Below are positions 1-6,801 of a DNA stretch of 17,940 bases, piece after piece (the stretch's first letter is position 1; the number at the start of each line of letters is the position of its first letter). Origin of the DNA: Promethearchaeota archaeon (GTDB lineage: Archaea > Asgardarchaeota > Lokiarchaeia > Sigynarchaeales > SOKP01); NCBI GenBank assembly GCA_019894735.1, contig JAGXOB010000042.1:1-17940 (forward strand), read 5' to 3'. A program made the translations under genes and the position numbers. The notes beneath the pieces were generated by a model. The model searched no databases. It was not told the origin of the DNA and saw nothing but the letters and a program-made list of their open reading frames with translations.

Positions 1-475
1 GCATTGCTACATTAAGTGGTCCTACTGCGCTTATCAAAGCAGCTAATAGTCCATAGCTGAGCCCTCCCGCTATTATTAAGGGTGAAGTAGTATTTATTAA
101 GCTTTTTAACTCAATTTCATCCTTTTTTTTAAAATATTGGTATAATCTCAAAGTCGAATAGCCAAAAATAAAGATTCCAAGTATCAGTTCTATCCATTCT
201 ATTTTAATTTCAATAAGTAAAAAAGTTCCAAAGATTGTCGCGGGAATGCCCAACGATAAGAATCTTATAAAATAGCCTATATCTAATAACTTGCGATATT
301 TGATAAAATTAAGAAAAGCAGTAAGTATACCCCATAGATTTACCAGAATCACTGCGTTTTTAATTCCAATTAAAGGAGTTATGATAGGAATTAAGATAAG
401 AGCGTCCCCAAATCCTATTAGTCCATAAACCGTGCTTGAGAAAAAGATTGCGATAAGTGTTAAGTATATAATCAT
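1..475 (-). CDS. TauE/SafE-family membrane permease, C-terminal part outside window
   Basis: About 158 residues are visible, reading leftward from an ATG at 473-475 and still open at base 1, so the C-terminal part is missing; family members are usually near 250 residues. The protein is strongly hydrophobic. It starts with a membrane helix leading into GLIGFGDALILIP, the glycine-rich first repeat motif typical of TauE/SafE (formerly DUF81) permeases, and has a second glycine motif, SAVGPLNV, near the left edge. The family moves sulfite, sulfoacetate and other organosulfonate or small anions across the cytoplasmic membrane; the substrate cannot be read here. A charged loop (KKKDEIELK) separates hydrophobic blocks, as between the two halves of the family. 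It lies 76 bases downstream of the XPF-like nuclease gene on the same strand, so read-through is possible. Family call fairly sure, substrate unknown. Confidence 0.8.
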   Translation of the reverse strand, partial: MIIYLTLIAIFFSSTVYGLIGFGDALILIPIITPLIGIKNAVILVNLWGILTAFLNFIKYRKLLDIGYFIRFLSLGIPATIFGTFLLIEIKIEWIELILGIFIFGYSTLRLYQYFKKKDEIELKSLINTTSPLIIAGGLSYGLLAALISAVGPLNVAM

Positions 476-551
476 TTAACAATAAATTCCCTATTTCTGA
501 TACTTGAGAAAAAGAACCTTACTTTTTACCTTTTTCTGATCATAGTTGATG

Positions 552-1295
552 TTAAATATCATCAATTTTTTTCTGAACTGGTCCTTTTTCCTTAGTTTTG
601 CCAAAAAGCATTTCTTTGTTTTTTTCTACGAACTTCCAGCTAAATCCCGTGAGATCCTTTAAAGGACCTTCAATTCCTTTCGGATTCCCAGTTCTGGTAT
701 ATGTAATCTCTGTGTGTTTTATAGCTTTAAACACGTGATAAGGAGTTTCGTATTTTTCGATGAGGGATTTCGCTTTTTTTGGACCTATATCTACAAATCC
801 TTCTACAATAAAAGTTCTTCTTTCTTCAAGGCTCATGCTTTTAGGAGCTTTTCGGGACAAAATTGATGCACCATCTTTTACTTGTTCTCGATAAGCAATT
901 CTTTCAATCACGATAGCGGTATCATCTAAATTTCTAGTAGGAATTACTGCAATTCCTAGCTTATATGAAATTTTTGATAGAGCTCCATAAATGGAAGCAA
1001 TTTTTACACCCGTATTTTCAAAAACATTGTCATTTAAACCCTCTAAAACTAAAATAGGTGTCGTATAGGTTTCTTTTAAACGCATGCACTGTTCAAATAG
1101 ACGATTATCCACTAAGGAAGATACAAAATCAAATCCTTCCTTTCTTTCAATCGCAACATCCTCACTAATGATGATATCCGCTATGTCTAACTGCTTTATT
1201 TCAAAATCTATACTAGGAAATTTAGTTTCTAATAATTTTATTAATTTTCTTTCCCTAGTATCAATAATTACCTTTAGGAGTTTTTCTTGGTTCAT
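552..1295 (-). CDS. ERCC4/XPF-family structure-specific nuclease, short archaeal form
   Basis: 247 residues. The N-terminal half is an ERCC4 nuclease domain (about residues 8-135): IIDTRER (D12, R14, E15), a metal-site aspartate in QLDIAD (D40), and the signature IERKEGFDF carrying E50-R51-K52 and D56. A helix-hairpin-helix follows at about 167-182 (VDIGPKKAKSLIEKY). The family cuts 3'-flap, fork and other branched DNA during repair and restart, usually as a dimer with the hairpins gripping DNA. There is no N-terminal helicase, so it resembles the short crenarchaeal XPF rather than euryarchaeal Hef; XPF of that type relies on PCNA. The extreme C-terminus (QKKIDDI) is at best a poor PCNA-binding peptide. 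The ATG start has a TATA-like box about 39 bases upstream. All catalytic residues are present, so activity is expected. Confidence 0.9.
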   Translation of the reverse strand: MNQEKLLKVIIDTRERKLIKLLETKFPSIDFEIKQLDIADIIISEDVAIERKEGFDFVSSLVDNRLFEQCMRLKETYTTPILVLEGLNDNVFENTGVKIASIYGALSKISYKLGIAVIPTRNLDDTAIVIERIAYREQVKDGASILSRKAPKSMSLEERRTFIVEGFVDIGPKKAKSLIEKYETPYHVFKAIKHTEITYTRTGNPKGIEGPLKDLTGFSWKFVEKNKEMLFGKTKEKGPVQKKIDDI

Positions 1296-1330
1296 TGTTC
1301 TTATAATTACAACGAATTCTCTTTATTAAA

Positions 1331-1338
1331 TTTATAAA
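1331..1338 (-). promoter_or_regulatory. TATA-like box for the XPF-like nuclease gene
   Basis: TTTATAAA, self-complementary, is centred about 39 bases upstream of the ATG at 1295 on the minus strand. Archaeal initiation about 25 bases downstream would leave a leader of roughly 13 bases, a normal layout. Predicted from sequence and spacing only. Confidence 0.45.
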
Positions 1339-1398
1339 TTTTATTTAGTTAAATTAAATAAATCCAATTATAAAAATAAAAAATTGTAATTTTAGTTT

Positions 1399-1677
1399 TT
1401 AGCTCCGTTGGAATTTCTTTTTTCCTTTAATTTTGGCTCTCAAGAAAGGAATCAGAAGTGTAATTCCCATTATGACTATTACTACGAGGAATGGTAAGAG
1501 AAATATACCTATCCAACCATTTACTGGACTTCTATGCGCCCCTCCGAATGTAGAAATTGCATTTTCCAAAATAAACTGAATTACCTCTTGAAAAAAAATA
1601 AACCAAATTGCATATACTGTAATCACTATAACTATAAAGTATAAAGTAAAGGGAGAGAGGTTTAATTTTTTAGCCAT
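1399..1677 (-). CDS. Small two-helix membrane protein, unknown function
   Basis: 92 residues, not recognised as a family. Two hydrophobic stretches of membrane-helix length are visible, about residues 10-30 (FTLYFIVIVITVYAIWFIFF) and 55-78 (WIGIFLLPFLVVIVIMG onward). Between them is a roughly 25-residue loop containing FGGAHRSPVNG. The C-terminus is very basic (RAKIKGKKKFQRS), which by the positive-inside rule puts both ends in the cytoplasm and the loop outside. It stands alone, with about 100 bases to the nuclease gene on one side and 295 to the aldolase-family gene on the other. The start is an ATG at 1675-1677 with no convincing ribosome binding site. It is plausible as a real gene because of its coherent two-helix design, but no role can be given. 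Confidence 0.6.
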   Translation of the reverse strand: MAKKLNLSPFTLYFIVIVITVYAIWFIFFQEVIQFILENAISTFGGAHRSPVNGWIGIFLLPFLVVIVIMGITLLIPFLRAKIKGKKKFQRS

Positions 1678-1972
1678 TCTTTACACTTTTGTTAAAATTA
1701 AAGCTATTATATTATTTTATGTTTTTACATATTTAACTCTATATTTATTAGTTAAAATCATAAGTTTTGTATATGAATTTGAGATTTTCTAACCAAAAAT
1801 GTTTCACTCAAAATCCATACAATTTTAGAAAAAAAGTGATCAATTCAGGTAAAAAAAATAATAATATCAAAATAAATACAAATTCTAGTGTAATCTTAAT
1901 TGCTCGCTTGATCAAATAGGGGTATGATATAATGTTATTTTCAGCCATGATTCTAAATTTATACTTTCACTA
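1678..1972. other. Intergenic stretch without a recognisable gene
   Basis: About 295 bases of very AT-rich sequence with homopolymeric A-runs near 1852-1860. I see no coding frame with a credible start, no tRNA-like cloverleaf and no tandem repeat. The right part must hold the terminator of the ADH synthase gene, and the left part the promoter of the two-helix membrane protein (AT-rich near 1704-1716), but neither is sharp enough to place. Confidence 0.5.
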
Positions 1973-2767
1973 TTAGTATTCCTTTAGGACTTCATCAACT
2001 GTGTAGTTCTTGTGTACAATTTTACAAAGACCCTCAACAACTTTCGTAGGATTTTCCGACTGAAAAACATTTCTGCCAATTGCAACTCCCGCAGCTCCGG
2101 CTTGGATAGAATCGTAGACCACTTGAAACAATTCTGGAATAGTGTCCATTTTTGGACCGCCTGCTATTATCACTGGAATATTTACTCCGTTTACGATGTA
2201 TTTGAAGGAATCAATATCTCCCGTGTAGTTCGTTTTTACTATATCTGCTCCTAATTCCGCGCCAACTCTTACGGCAATATTAACTGCATCAGGAGCATTC
2301 TCATCCGTAATTTTTTTCCCCCTTGGATACATCATTGCCAATAAAGGGACACCCCATTCTCTTGATGCTTCAATAACAGTATGAGCATCTTGAAGCATTT
2401 CTGGTTCTTCGTTGGCTCCTATATTGATATGAATTGAAACCCCGTCAGCTCCCATTTTTAACGCTCGCTCTACGGAACACACTAATACCTTTTTATTAGG
2501 ATCTGGCGTTAAATTTGTAGCCCCCGAAAGATGTATTATTAATCCAATGTCTTTTCCGTGTTGTCTATGACCGGCTCCAACCATTCCAGAATGCTCCAAT
2601 ACCGCATTTGCACCACCTAAAGCAACTTTATCGATCATCTCAACCAAATTTTCTAAACCCTTAATAGTACCTAAAGTTAAACCGTGATCCATGGGAATAA
2701 TTATGGTTTTTTTACTTTTCCGATCGAACAACCGTTCAAGTCTTATACTCTTTCCTATATTCGACAT
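1973..2767 (-). CDS. aroA': 2-amino-3,7-dideoxy-D-threo-hept-6-ulosonate (ADH) synthase, class I aldolase family
   Basis: 264 residues, the usual length for the DhnA/class I aldolase-like TIM barrel. In archaea lacking DAHP synthase this enzyme condenses aspartate semialdehyde with a ketose-derived C3 unit to give ADH, which dehydroquinate synthase II turns into 3-dehydroquinate for aromatic amino acids. Visible active-site blocks: IPMDHG (D27), MMYPRGK (Tyr147, general acid-base), DIVKTNYTGD (Lys178, the Schiff-base lysine) and the phosphate-binding loops IAGGPK and GVAIGRN. The blocks GGANAVLEHSG, GKDIGLIIHLSG and MGADGVSIHINIG closely resemble, from memory, the characterised Methanocaldococcus enzyme MJ0400, which favours ADH synthase over plain fructose-bisphosphate aldolase, although the two overlap in this family. 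The gene has its own promoter; dehydroquinate synthase II is not in the window. Confidence 0.88.
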   Translation of the reverse strand: MSNIGKSIRLERLFDRKSKKTIIIPMDHGLTLGTIKGLENLVEMIDKVALGGANAVLEHSGMVGAGHRQHGKDIGLIIHLSGATNLTPDPNKKVLVCSVERALKMGADGVSIHINIGANEEPEMLQDAHTVIEASREWGVPLLAMMYPRGKKITDENAPDAVNIAVRVGAELGADIVKTNYTGDIDSFKYIVNGVNIPVIIAGGPKMDTIPELFQVVYDSIQAGAAGVAIGRNVFQSENPTKVVEGLCKIVHKNYTVDEVLKEY

Positions 2768-2798
2768 TCAAAATCAAATTGTTAGTTTTACTCGAGTT

Positions 2799-2810
2799 AT
2801 TTTTTATAAA
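2799..2810 (-). promoter_or_regulatory. TATA-like box of the ADH synthase gene, with an adjacent palindrome
   Basis: On the minus strand the sequence reads TTTATAAAAAAT, centred about 38 bases upstream of the ATG at 2767, implying a leader of around 12 bases. An 8-base palindrome, ACTCGAGT (2790-2797), lies directly downstream between the box and the expected start of transcription, a position where archaeal repressors can bind; that role is conjecture. Confidence 0.5.
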
Positions 2811-2837
2811 TGACAGTAAAAATATAAAATTATATAC

Positions 2838-3152
2838 TTACAAAATCAAAAAAAGTTGAGAAAACATAATTACAAGAAATATTATACAGTAAATGTTATT
2901 ATACTCCCGATTCAATTGATAATTACAGTGAGGACAATATTGGCGTTCAAATCTATTAATTCCTATCCGCTTCTTAGTTTCTGGTATAACATCCTTTTCA
3001 CATTTCTTACAATATTGTGTTGGTTGTTCTCGTTTACGCTTTTTTCGTTCGTGTCGACGCTTACCAGCTCTGTCGAGTAATACTTCTATTATACACATTA
3101 AAAAAATCATACCTACAACTCCCCCAATAAATAATATCTGAATAAAATTCAT
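2838..3152 (-). CDS. Small membrane protein with a zinc ribbon between two membrane helices
   Basis: 104 residues with a clear three-part layout. An N-terminal membrane helix (about 4-26) leads into a very basic stretch (residues 30-41, RKR-rich), then a four-cysteine zinc ribbon with C48-x2-C51 and C73-x2-C76 (YCKKCE ... YCPHCN), and a second hydrophobic helix at about 87-104 that ends the protein. By charge the ribbon faces the cytoplasm. Such membrane-tethered zinc ribbons are common among uncharacterised archaeal proteins, but I recognise no named family. The start is well supported by AGGAGA at 3161-3166. The stop lies 70 bases before the ADH synthase start, whose promoter lies within that gap, so the two need not share a transcript. 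Confidence 0.7.
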   Translation of the reverse strand: MNFIQILFIGGVVGMIFLMCIIEVLLDRAGKRRHERKKRKREQPTQYCKKCEKDVIPETKKRIGINRFERQYCPHCNYQLNREYNNIYCIIFLVIMFSQLFLIL

Positions 3153-3160
3153 TTTGAATG

Positions 3161-3166
3161 TCTCCT
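3161..3166 (-). promoter_or_regulatory. Ribosome binding site of the zinc-ribbon membrane protein
   Basis: AGGAGA on the minus strand, 8 bases before the ATG at 3152. It matches the core of the archaeal 16S tail complement and fixes the start of an otherwise unrecognised short gene. Confidence 0.6.
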
Positions 3167-3356
3167 ATTTATCTCATTAAATCTACTTTTATTAATATTA
3201 TAGCATCACCAATTCCTTTTTAAATCAAATCCACGAAAATACCATTAGGGAGACTTTTTTAGTAGCAATACAGAATAGATTGCCGATAAATTGGTATAGG
3301 ATTTAATATCTCTGAAGGTTAAAATCAAAAATTTAGCAGTTTTATAAGGAGTGCCT

Positions 3357-4928
3357 TTACCAAGGTCTTCTAAGAGTAGTAGGTCTACTCAATTTAGATT
3401 TAGTTGGATAATCTAGATTAAAATGAATACCACGACTCTCCTTTCTGGATATGGCACTCACTATTATAAGTTTAGCAACTGTGGCTAGATTTCTTAATTC
3501 TACGAGGTTTTTTTCGATTTTAAAATCCCAATAATATTGGTTTATCTCATCAAGTAGGAGATTGATCCTTTTCTTTGCTCGTTGAAGACGTAGGTCCGTT
3601 CGCACAATTCCTACATAATTCCACATAAATCTTCTTATTTCATCCCAATTTTGAGTGATTACTACTGCCTCAGTTGATGGTACAGCATTCCCGGGTTCCC
3701 ATTCTTCAAATTCATTAATTTCTAAATTTTTTGCGTTATTGAAAATAGCATGAGCACACTCATGAGCACACACTAAGCCTTCAAGGAGCGAGTTACTTGC
3801 TAATCTGTTCGCTCCATGCAGTCCAGTATAAGCCGATTCTCCTATTACGTAAAGATTCTTTACCTTAGTAGAACCATCTATTTTAGTTAAAACGCCTCCA
3901 CAGCAGTAATGAGCTGCAGGAACGACTGGTATAGGTTCTTTGGTGATATCAATGCCAAATTTTAAACAAGCTTCATGAACTCCTGGGAAATGATTTTTTA
4001 TAAAATCTGGATTTTTCTTTGAAGCAATATCTAGAAGAACATGGTCATCACCAGTTCGCTTAAGTTCAGCATCAATTGCTCTTGATACAATATCTCTGGG
4101 TGCTAAGTCTTTAGAAGGATGGTAATTTTGCATAAATTCATTACCCCTTATATCTTTAAGAACTGCTCCTTCACCGCGCATAGCCTCTGTAATCAAAAAC
4201 GATTTTGCATATGGATGGTACAAGCATGTAGGGTGAAACTGAAAAAATTCCATATTTGCGATTATTGCTCCCGCTCTATATGCCATAGCAATTCCATCTC
4301 CTGATGCTACATCGGGATTGGTTGTATATAGATAAATCTTTCCTGCTCCACCTGTTGCTAAAATAGTGGCCTTAGCGGTGATATTGCGAATGACTTTAGA
4401 CTCTTGGTCTAAAACATATGCCCCAAAGCACTGAAAATTTTTAGCATATAAATTAATAGCACACCAGTTTTCTTTAATTTCAACATTATCAAATTTTTTA
4501 ACAGCTTCAATAAGCTTTTGTTCGATATTTTGACCTGTTTGGTCATTTACATGGAGGACTCTTCTTACTGAGTGACCACCTTCCTTTCCAAGGTCGTATT
4601 CACCGTTTTCCTTTCTTGTAAAATTAATTCCAATATCAATTAATTCCTTTATTCTTTCTGGTGCTTGTATTAGAATTTTTTTTACTATTTCTTCATTGCA
4701 TAACCCGTCTCCCGCTTTTAATGTGTCTTGGACATGTTTATCAAAGCTATCATTTTCACTCCAAACACATGCAATTCCTCCTTGTGCATAAAAGGTGCTA
4801 CCTTCTTCCACATTTTCTTTCGTTATCAATAATATTTCGTCATCTGGGCATAATCTCGCTAATTTTATAGCCAAAGATAACCCAGAAATGCCTCCTCCAA
4901 CAATAAGGAAATCAGTTTTAGTATTCAA
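3357..4928 (-). CDS. nadB: L-aspartate oxidase (NAD biosynthesis)
   Basis: 523 residues, close to the usual 530-540. It oxidises L-aspartate to iminoaspartate using FAD, passing electrons to fumarate or O2; quinolinate synthase NadA then condenses the product with dihydroxyacetone phosphate. The N-terminus carries the FAD-binding Rossmann motif VGGGISGLSLA (10-20), followed by TFYAQGGIA (45-53). Family active-site blocks are intact: GKEGGHS (E116), QFHPT (H232), LAPRDIVSRAID (R278), PAAHYCCGGV (H340) and GANRLASNSLLEG (R375). The C-terminal helical domain ends with SRKESRG and HFNLDYP, typical of NadB rather than of succinate or fumarate dehydrogenase flavoproteins. The start is an ATG directly before the dinucleotide-binding strand. 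It diverges from the phosphatase operon. No nadA or nadC is in the window. Confidence 0.95.
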   Translation of the reverse strand: MNTKTDFLIVGGGISGLSLAIKLARLCPDDEILLITKENVEEGSTFYAQGGIACVWSENDSFDKHVQDTLKAGDGLCNEEIVKKILIQAPERIKELIDIGINFTRKENGEYDLGKEGGHSVRRVLHVNDQTGQNIEQKLIEAVKKFDNVEIKENWCAINLYAKNFQCFGAYVLDQESKVIRNITAKATILATGGAGKIYLYTTNPDVASGDGIAMAYRAGAIIANMEFFQFHPTCLYHPYAKSFLITEAMRGEGAVLKDIRGNEFMQNYHPSKDLAPRDIVSRAIDAELKRTGDDHVLLDIASKKNPDFIKNHFPGVHEACLKFGIDITKEPIPVVPAAHYCCGGVLTKIDGSTKVKNLYVIGESAYTGLHGANRLASNSLLEGLVCAHECAHAIFNNAKNLEINEFEEWEPGNAVPSTEAVVITQNWDEIRRFMWNYVGIVRTDLRLQRAKKRINLLLDEINQYYWDFKIEKNLVELRNLATVAKLIIVSAISRKESRGIHFNLDYPTKSKLSRPTTLRRPW

Positions 4929-5178
4929 AAGATTCGTGTGCTTTCTTCAATTTATGTTATATCTATTATAAGATCATAATCAGACAATAATTAAAGTAAA
5001 TTTGTAATTTTTAATGAAGATGTTATAATTTTATTGCTTTAAATCATAAATCTCCCTTGTACCTTGTAAATAGTAATTTTTTTTTAAGAATTTACATATT
5101 TACATCTAATTAACCATCAATTTAGTATTGTTTCAAATATATTTGGTTATCTAAAAAAGCCCATATTCTCTATAGTGT
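4929..5178. other. Divergent promoter region between nadB and the phosphatase operon
   Basis: About 250 bases separate the two diverging genes. No coding frame or RNA gene is visible. It should hold both promoters. The plus-strand candidate is a 12-base palindrome around a TATA-like core (5134-5145), flanked by TAACCA at 5111-5116 and its reverse complement TGGTTA at 5144-5149. A run of nine T lies near 5077-5085. Confidence 0.5.
5134..5145 (+). promoter_or_regulatory. Palindromic TATA-like element upstream of the phosphatase operon
   Basis: CAAATATATTTG is a perfect 12-base palindrome containing an AT-rich TATA-like core, about 39 bases before the first phosphatase ATG. A box here would start transcription near 5165 and leave a leader of about 14 bases. 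The symmetry might also serve a dimeric regulator; no experimental basis. Confidence 0.4.
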
Positions 5179-5676
5179 ATGTCAAAAATCAAAAACGTAC
5201 TTTTTTTGTGTTCGGGAAATTCGTGTCGAAGCGTATTTGCAGAATATTATGCAAAATGGTTAAAAAACACCTCTTATAAAGAAGAATTACGGGATGTCAA
5301 TTTTGACTCAGCGGGAATCCGTCATTATTTTGAAACACCACGAGAAGGCACAGTTAAATATTTAGCCTCCAAAGGGATAAGCGTAGATGGTTTTGTTGCA
5401 AAGGATATGACAGAAGAACTGTTAAATAAGCAAGATTTAATTCTAGGATTTGAAGCTCGATATCATGTAAGAAAATTGAAAAGAAAGTTTAAACACATTG
5501 AGAATTTAGATAAAAAAGTGTATATGTTACTCGAATTTGCCGGGCAAGAAGACAATTGGGAGATTGAAGATCCCATTCATTTGCCCACGGAAGAATATAA
5601 TAAAATCTTGCATGTTATTGAAGCCGGAGTAATCAAATCTATAGAACGAATAATTAAAATTAATAAATCAATATAA
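5179..5676 (+). CDS. Low-molecular-weight phosphatase-like protein, first of three paralogues
   Basis: 165 residues of the low-molecular-weight protein tyrosine phosphatase/arsenate reductase fold. The phosphate-binding loop C11-SGNSC-R17-S18 fits the Cx5R(S/T) signature just after the first beta strand (VLFL), and the general-acid aspartate is D131 in EIEDP. FDSAGIR is the family's second strand-loop. Serine at the fifth loop position resembles thioredoxin-coupled arsenate reductase, but the only cysteines are C11 and C16, so the redox-relay pair that enzyme needs is absent; phosphatase activity is likelier. The shared C-terminus (IIKINKS) and the block KQDLI tie it to the next two genes. 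It opens an operon, with ten bases to gene two. The substrate (phosphotyrosine, phosphoarginine or a small molecule) cannot be decided. Confidence 0.85.
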   Translation: MSKIKNVLFLCSGNSCRSVFAEYYAKWLKNTSYKEELRDVNFDSAGIRHYFETPREGTVKYLASKGISVDGFVAKDMTEELLNKQDLILGFEARYHVRKLKRKFKHIENLDKKVYMLLEFAGQEDNWEIEDPIHLPTEEYNKILHVIEAGVIKSIERIIKINKSI

Positions 5677-5682
5677 AGGGTA
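5676..5682 (+). promoter_or_regulatory. Ribosome binding site of the second phosphatase gene
   Basis: AAGGGTA immediately after the first gene's stop codon, about 5 bases before the ATG at 5687. It is a moderate match to the 16S tail complement and fits translation within a polycistronic message. Confidence 0.4.
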
Positions 5683-5686
5683 ATAA

Positions 5687-6172
5687 ATGAATAAGATATT
5701 AAAAGTTTTAATTATCTGCTTGGGAAATACTGCAAGAAGTCCAGCAGCGGAATATTTAGCACGAGACTATGCTAATAAAAAGGAAACTGATCTAATCTTT
5801 GAAAGCGCTGGTTTCATAAACGCTTTTTCATATATACAACCTCAATCTCGAGAATATTTAAAATCAAAAGGAATTGACCACTCTAACTTTCGTCCACAGA
5901 TTATTAACAAGAGCTTATTAGAAAAACAAGATTTAATTATAACGATGGAGGAGTCACACGCTTTAGAAATTATAGATAATTATCCCGGGATAGATGATAT
6001 CGATAAAAAAACCTTCACTCTAAGAGAATTCAACGGAAACACAGAAGAGTTAGATATAATCGATCCATATTACACCAGCTCTAATAATTACAAGAAAGTT
6101 CTAAAAATCATTGACGAAAATATCGAGAAAATGGTTAACAAAATAATACAGATTAATCAATTAAAATCATAA
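5687..6172 (+). CDS. Low-molecular-weight phosphatase-like protein, second paralogue (threonine-type loop)
   Basis: 161 residues. The phosphate loop is C11-LGNTA-R17-S18, followed by PAAEYLA as in classical family members (CxGNxCRSPxAE). Two points stand out. The fifth position is threonine, the residue that marks protein-arginine phosphatases such as Bacillus YwlE, where tyrosine phosphatases have isoleucine. The usual second loop cysteine is alanine, so C11 is the only cysteine in the protein and no protective disulfide can form. The general acid is D126 in IIDPYY. FESAGF and EKQDLIITM match the paralogues. All core catalytic residues are present, so it should be active. It is transcribed with its neighbours (10 and 24 bases apart). 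Arginine phosphatase is a hypothesis from one residue. Confidence 0.87.
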   Translation: MNKILKVLIICLGNTARSPAAEYLARDYANKKETDLIFESAGFINAFSYIQPQSREYLKSKGIDHSNFRPQIINKSLLEKQDLIITMEESHALEIIDNYPGIDDIDKKTFTLREFNGNTEELDIIDPYYTSSNNYKKVLKIIDENIEKMVNKIIQINQLKS

Positions 6173-6196
6173 TGACCTAGCAAGAGCATCCAATAT

Positions 6197-6694
6197 ATGA
6201 TTAGAAAAGTTCTGTTCATCTGTTATGCAAACACATGCCGTACTCCTGCGGCTGAAAAATTAGCCGAACTCTACGCAAAAGAAATCGGCTTATTGGGAGT
6301 GGAGTTCGATTCTGCTGGTTGGCACATTGCTTTCGATCACGCTCAATCAGAAACTGTGGAGTTTCTTAAATTGAAGGGGATCGATATAAAAGATTTTAAA
6401 CCTAAACCTATTACAAGCGAATTGATCGAGAAGCAAGATCTTATTATTGGTATGGAGAGATACCAATTAACAAAAATTAAAAATAGATTTAAGGATTTAA
6501 AGGAAAGCTTAAAAGGCAAATTATATACATTAAAAGAATTTAATGGAGCAGATAAAAAGGATTTGAATATACCCGATCCCTACAAAACGGAGAAAGATAG
6601 ATACTTTGAATTACTGGGGATCGTTGAAAAAAATGTAGAGACCTTTGTTAAGAAAATAAAACAGATAAATCAGACAAGTTCGGTAGAAGAATAG
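6197..6694 (+). CDS. Low-molecular-weight phosphatase-like protein, third paralogue (threonine-type loop)
   Basis: 165 residues. The phosphate loop is C9-YANTC-R15-T16, followed by PAAEKLAE. The nucleophile, loop arginine and hydroxyl residue are kept, but the conserved loop glycine (third position) is alanine, which is unusual. Position five is threonine, as in arginine phosphatases. The general acid is D127 in NIPDPY, and the blocks FDSAGWH, EKQDLIIGM and LKEFNG align with the other two copies. The C-terminus (KQINQ) repeats the motif of its paralogues. No ribosome binding site is visible before the ATG at 6197, so translation may depend on re-initiation after gene two, 24 bases upstream. 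A T-tract 27 bases after the stop probably ends the operon. Catalytically plausible; the substrate is unknown. Confidence 0.86.
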   Translation: MIRKVLFICYANTCRTPAAEKLAELYAKEIGLLGVEFDSAGWHIAFDHAQSETVEFLKLKGIDIKDFKPKPITSELIEKQDLIIGMERYQLTKIKNRFKDLKESLKGKLYTLKEFNGADKKDLNIPDPYKTEKDRYFELLGIVEKNVETFVKKIKQINQTSSVEE

Positions 6695-6720
6695 ATTCGT
6701 ACTTGAAACACATTTAGCAC

Positions 6721-6727
6721 TTTTTTT
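6721..6727 (+). terminator. T-tract terminator after the phosphatase operon
   Basis: Seven T residues lie 27 bases past the last phosphatase stop, with a further T-rich stretch (TATTTTACATTTTG) behind. Archaeal RNA polymerase stops at such tracts without a hairpin. The tract is short, so read-through into the macro-domain gene is possible. Confidence 0.35.
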
Positions 6728-6754
6728 GAATATTTTACATTTTGTCACTTAGAA

Positions 6755-6764
6755 ATATTTAAAA
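6755..6764 (+). promoter_or_regulatory. TATA-like box for the macro-domain gene
   Basis: ATATTTAAAA lies about 53 bases before the ATG at 6813, implying transcription from around 6786 and a leader of about 27 bases. That leader would contain the element identical to the 16S rRNA tail at 6802-6811. Predicted only. Confidence 0.35.
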
Positions 6765-6801
6765 TTACTGACACTATTTGAAAAATTAAAAAACAGTATT
6801 A

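Noticed and set aside
552..572. PCNA-interacting peptide at the XPF-like C-terminus (QKKIDDI)
   Set aside because: Only the glutamine and one isoleucine fit; the aromatic pair that defines the motif is missing.
1084..1329. 81-codon plus-strand frame over the XPF-like nuclease
   Set aside because: It is antisense to a conserved ERCC4 domain and its composition is shadow-like.
1973..2767. Fructose-bisphosphate aldolase as primary call
   Set aside because: Same superfamily, but the blocks around the Schiff-base lysine and the IHLSG/IHINIG segments match ADH synthase better; dual activity cannot be excluded.
4119..4870. Plus-strand frames within nadB
   Set aside because: Both are antisense to highly conserved NadB blocks, are short, and lack initiation signals.
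5179..5676. Arsenate reductase call for the first phosphatase paralogue
   Set aside because: The loop resembles ArsC, but the two additional redox cysteines are absent and no arsenic genes are nearby.
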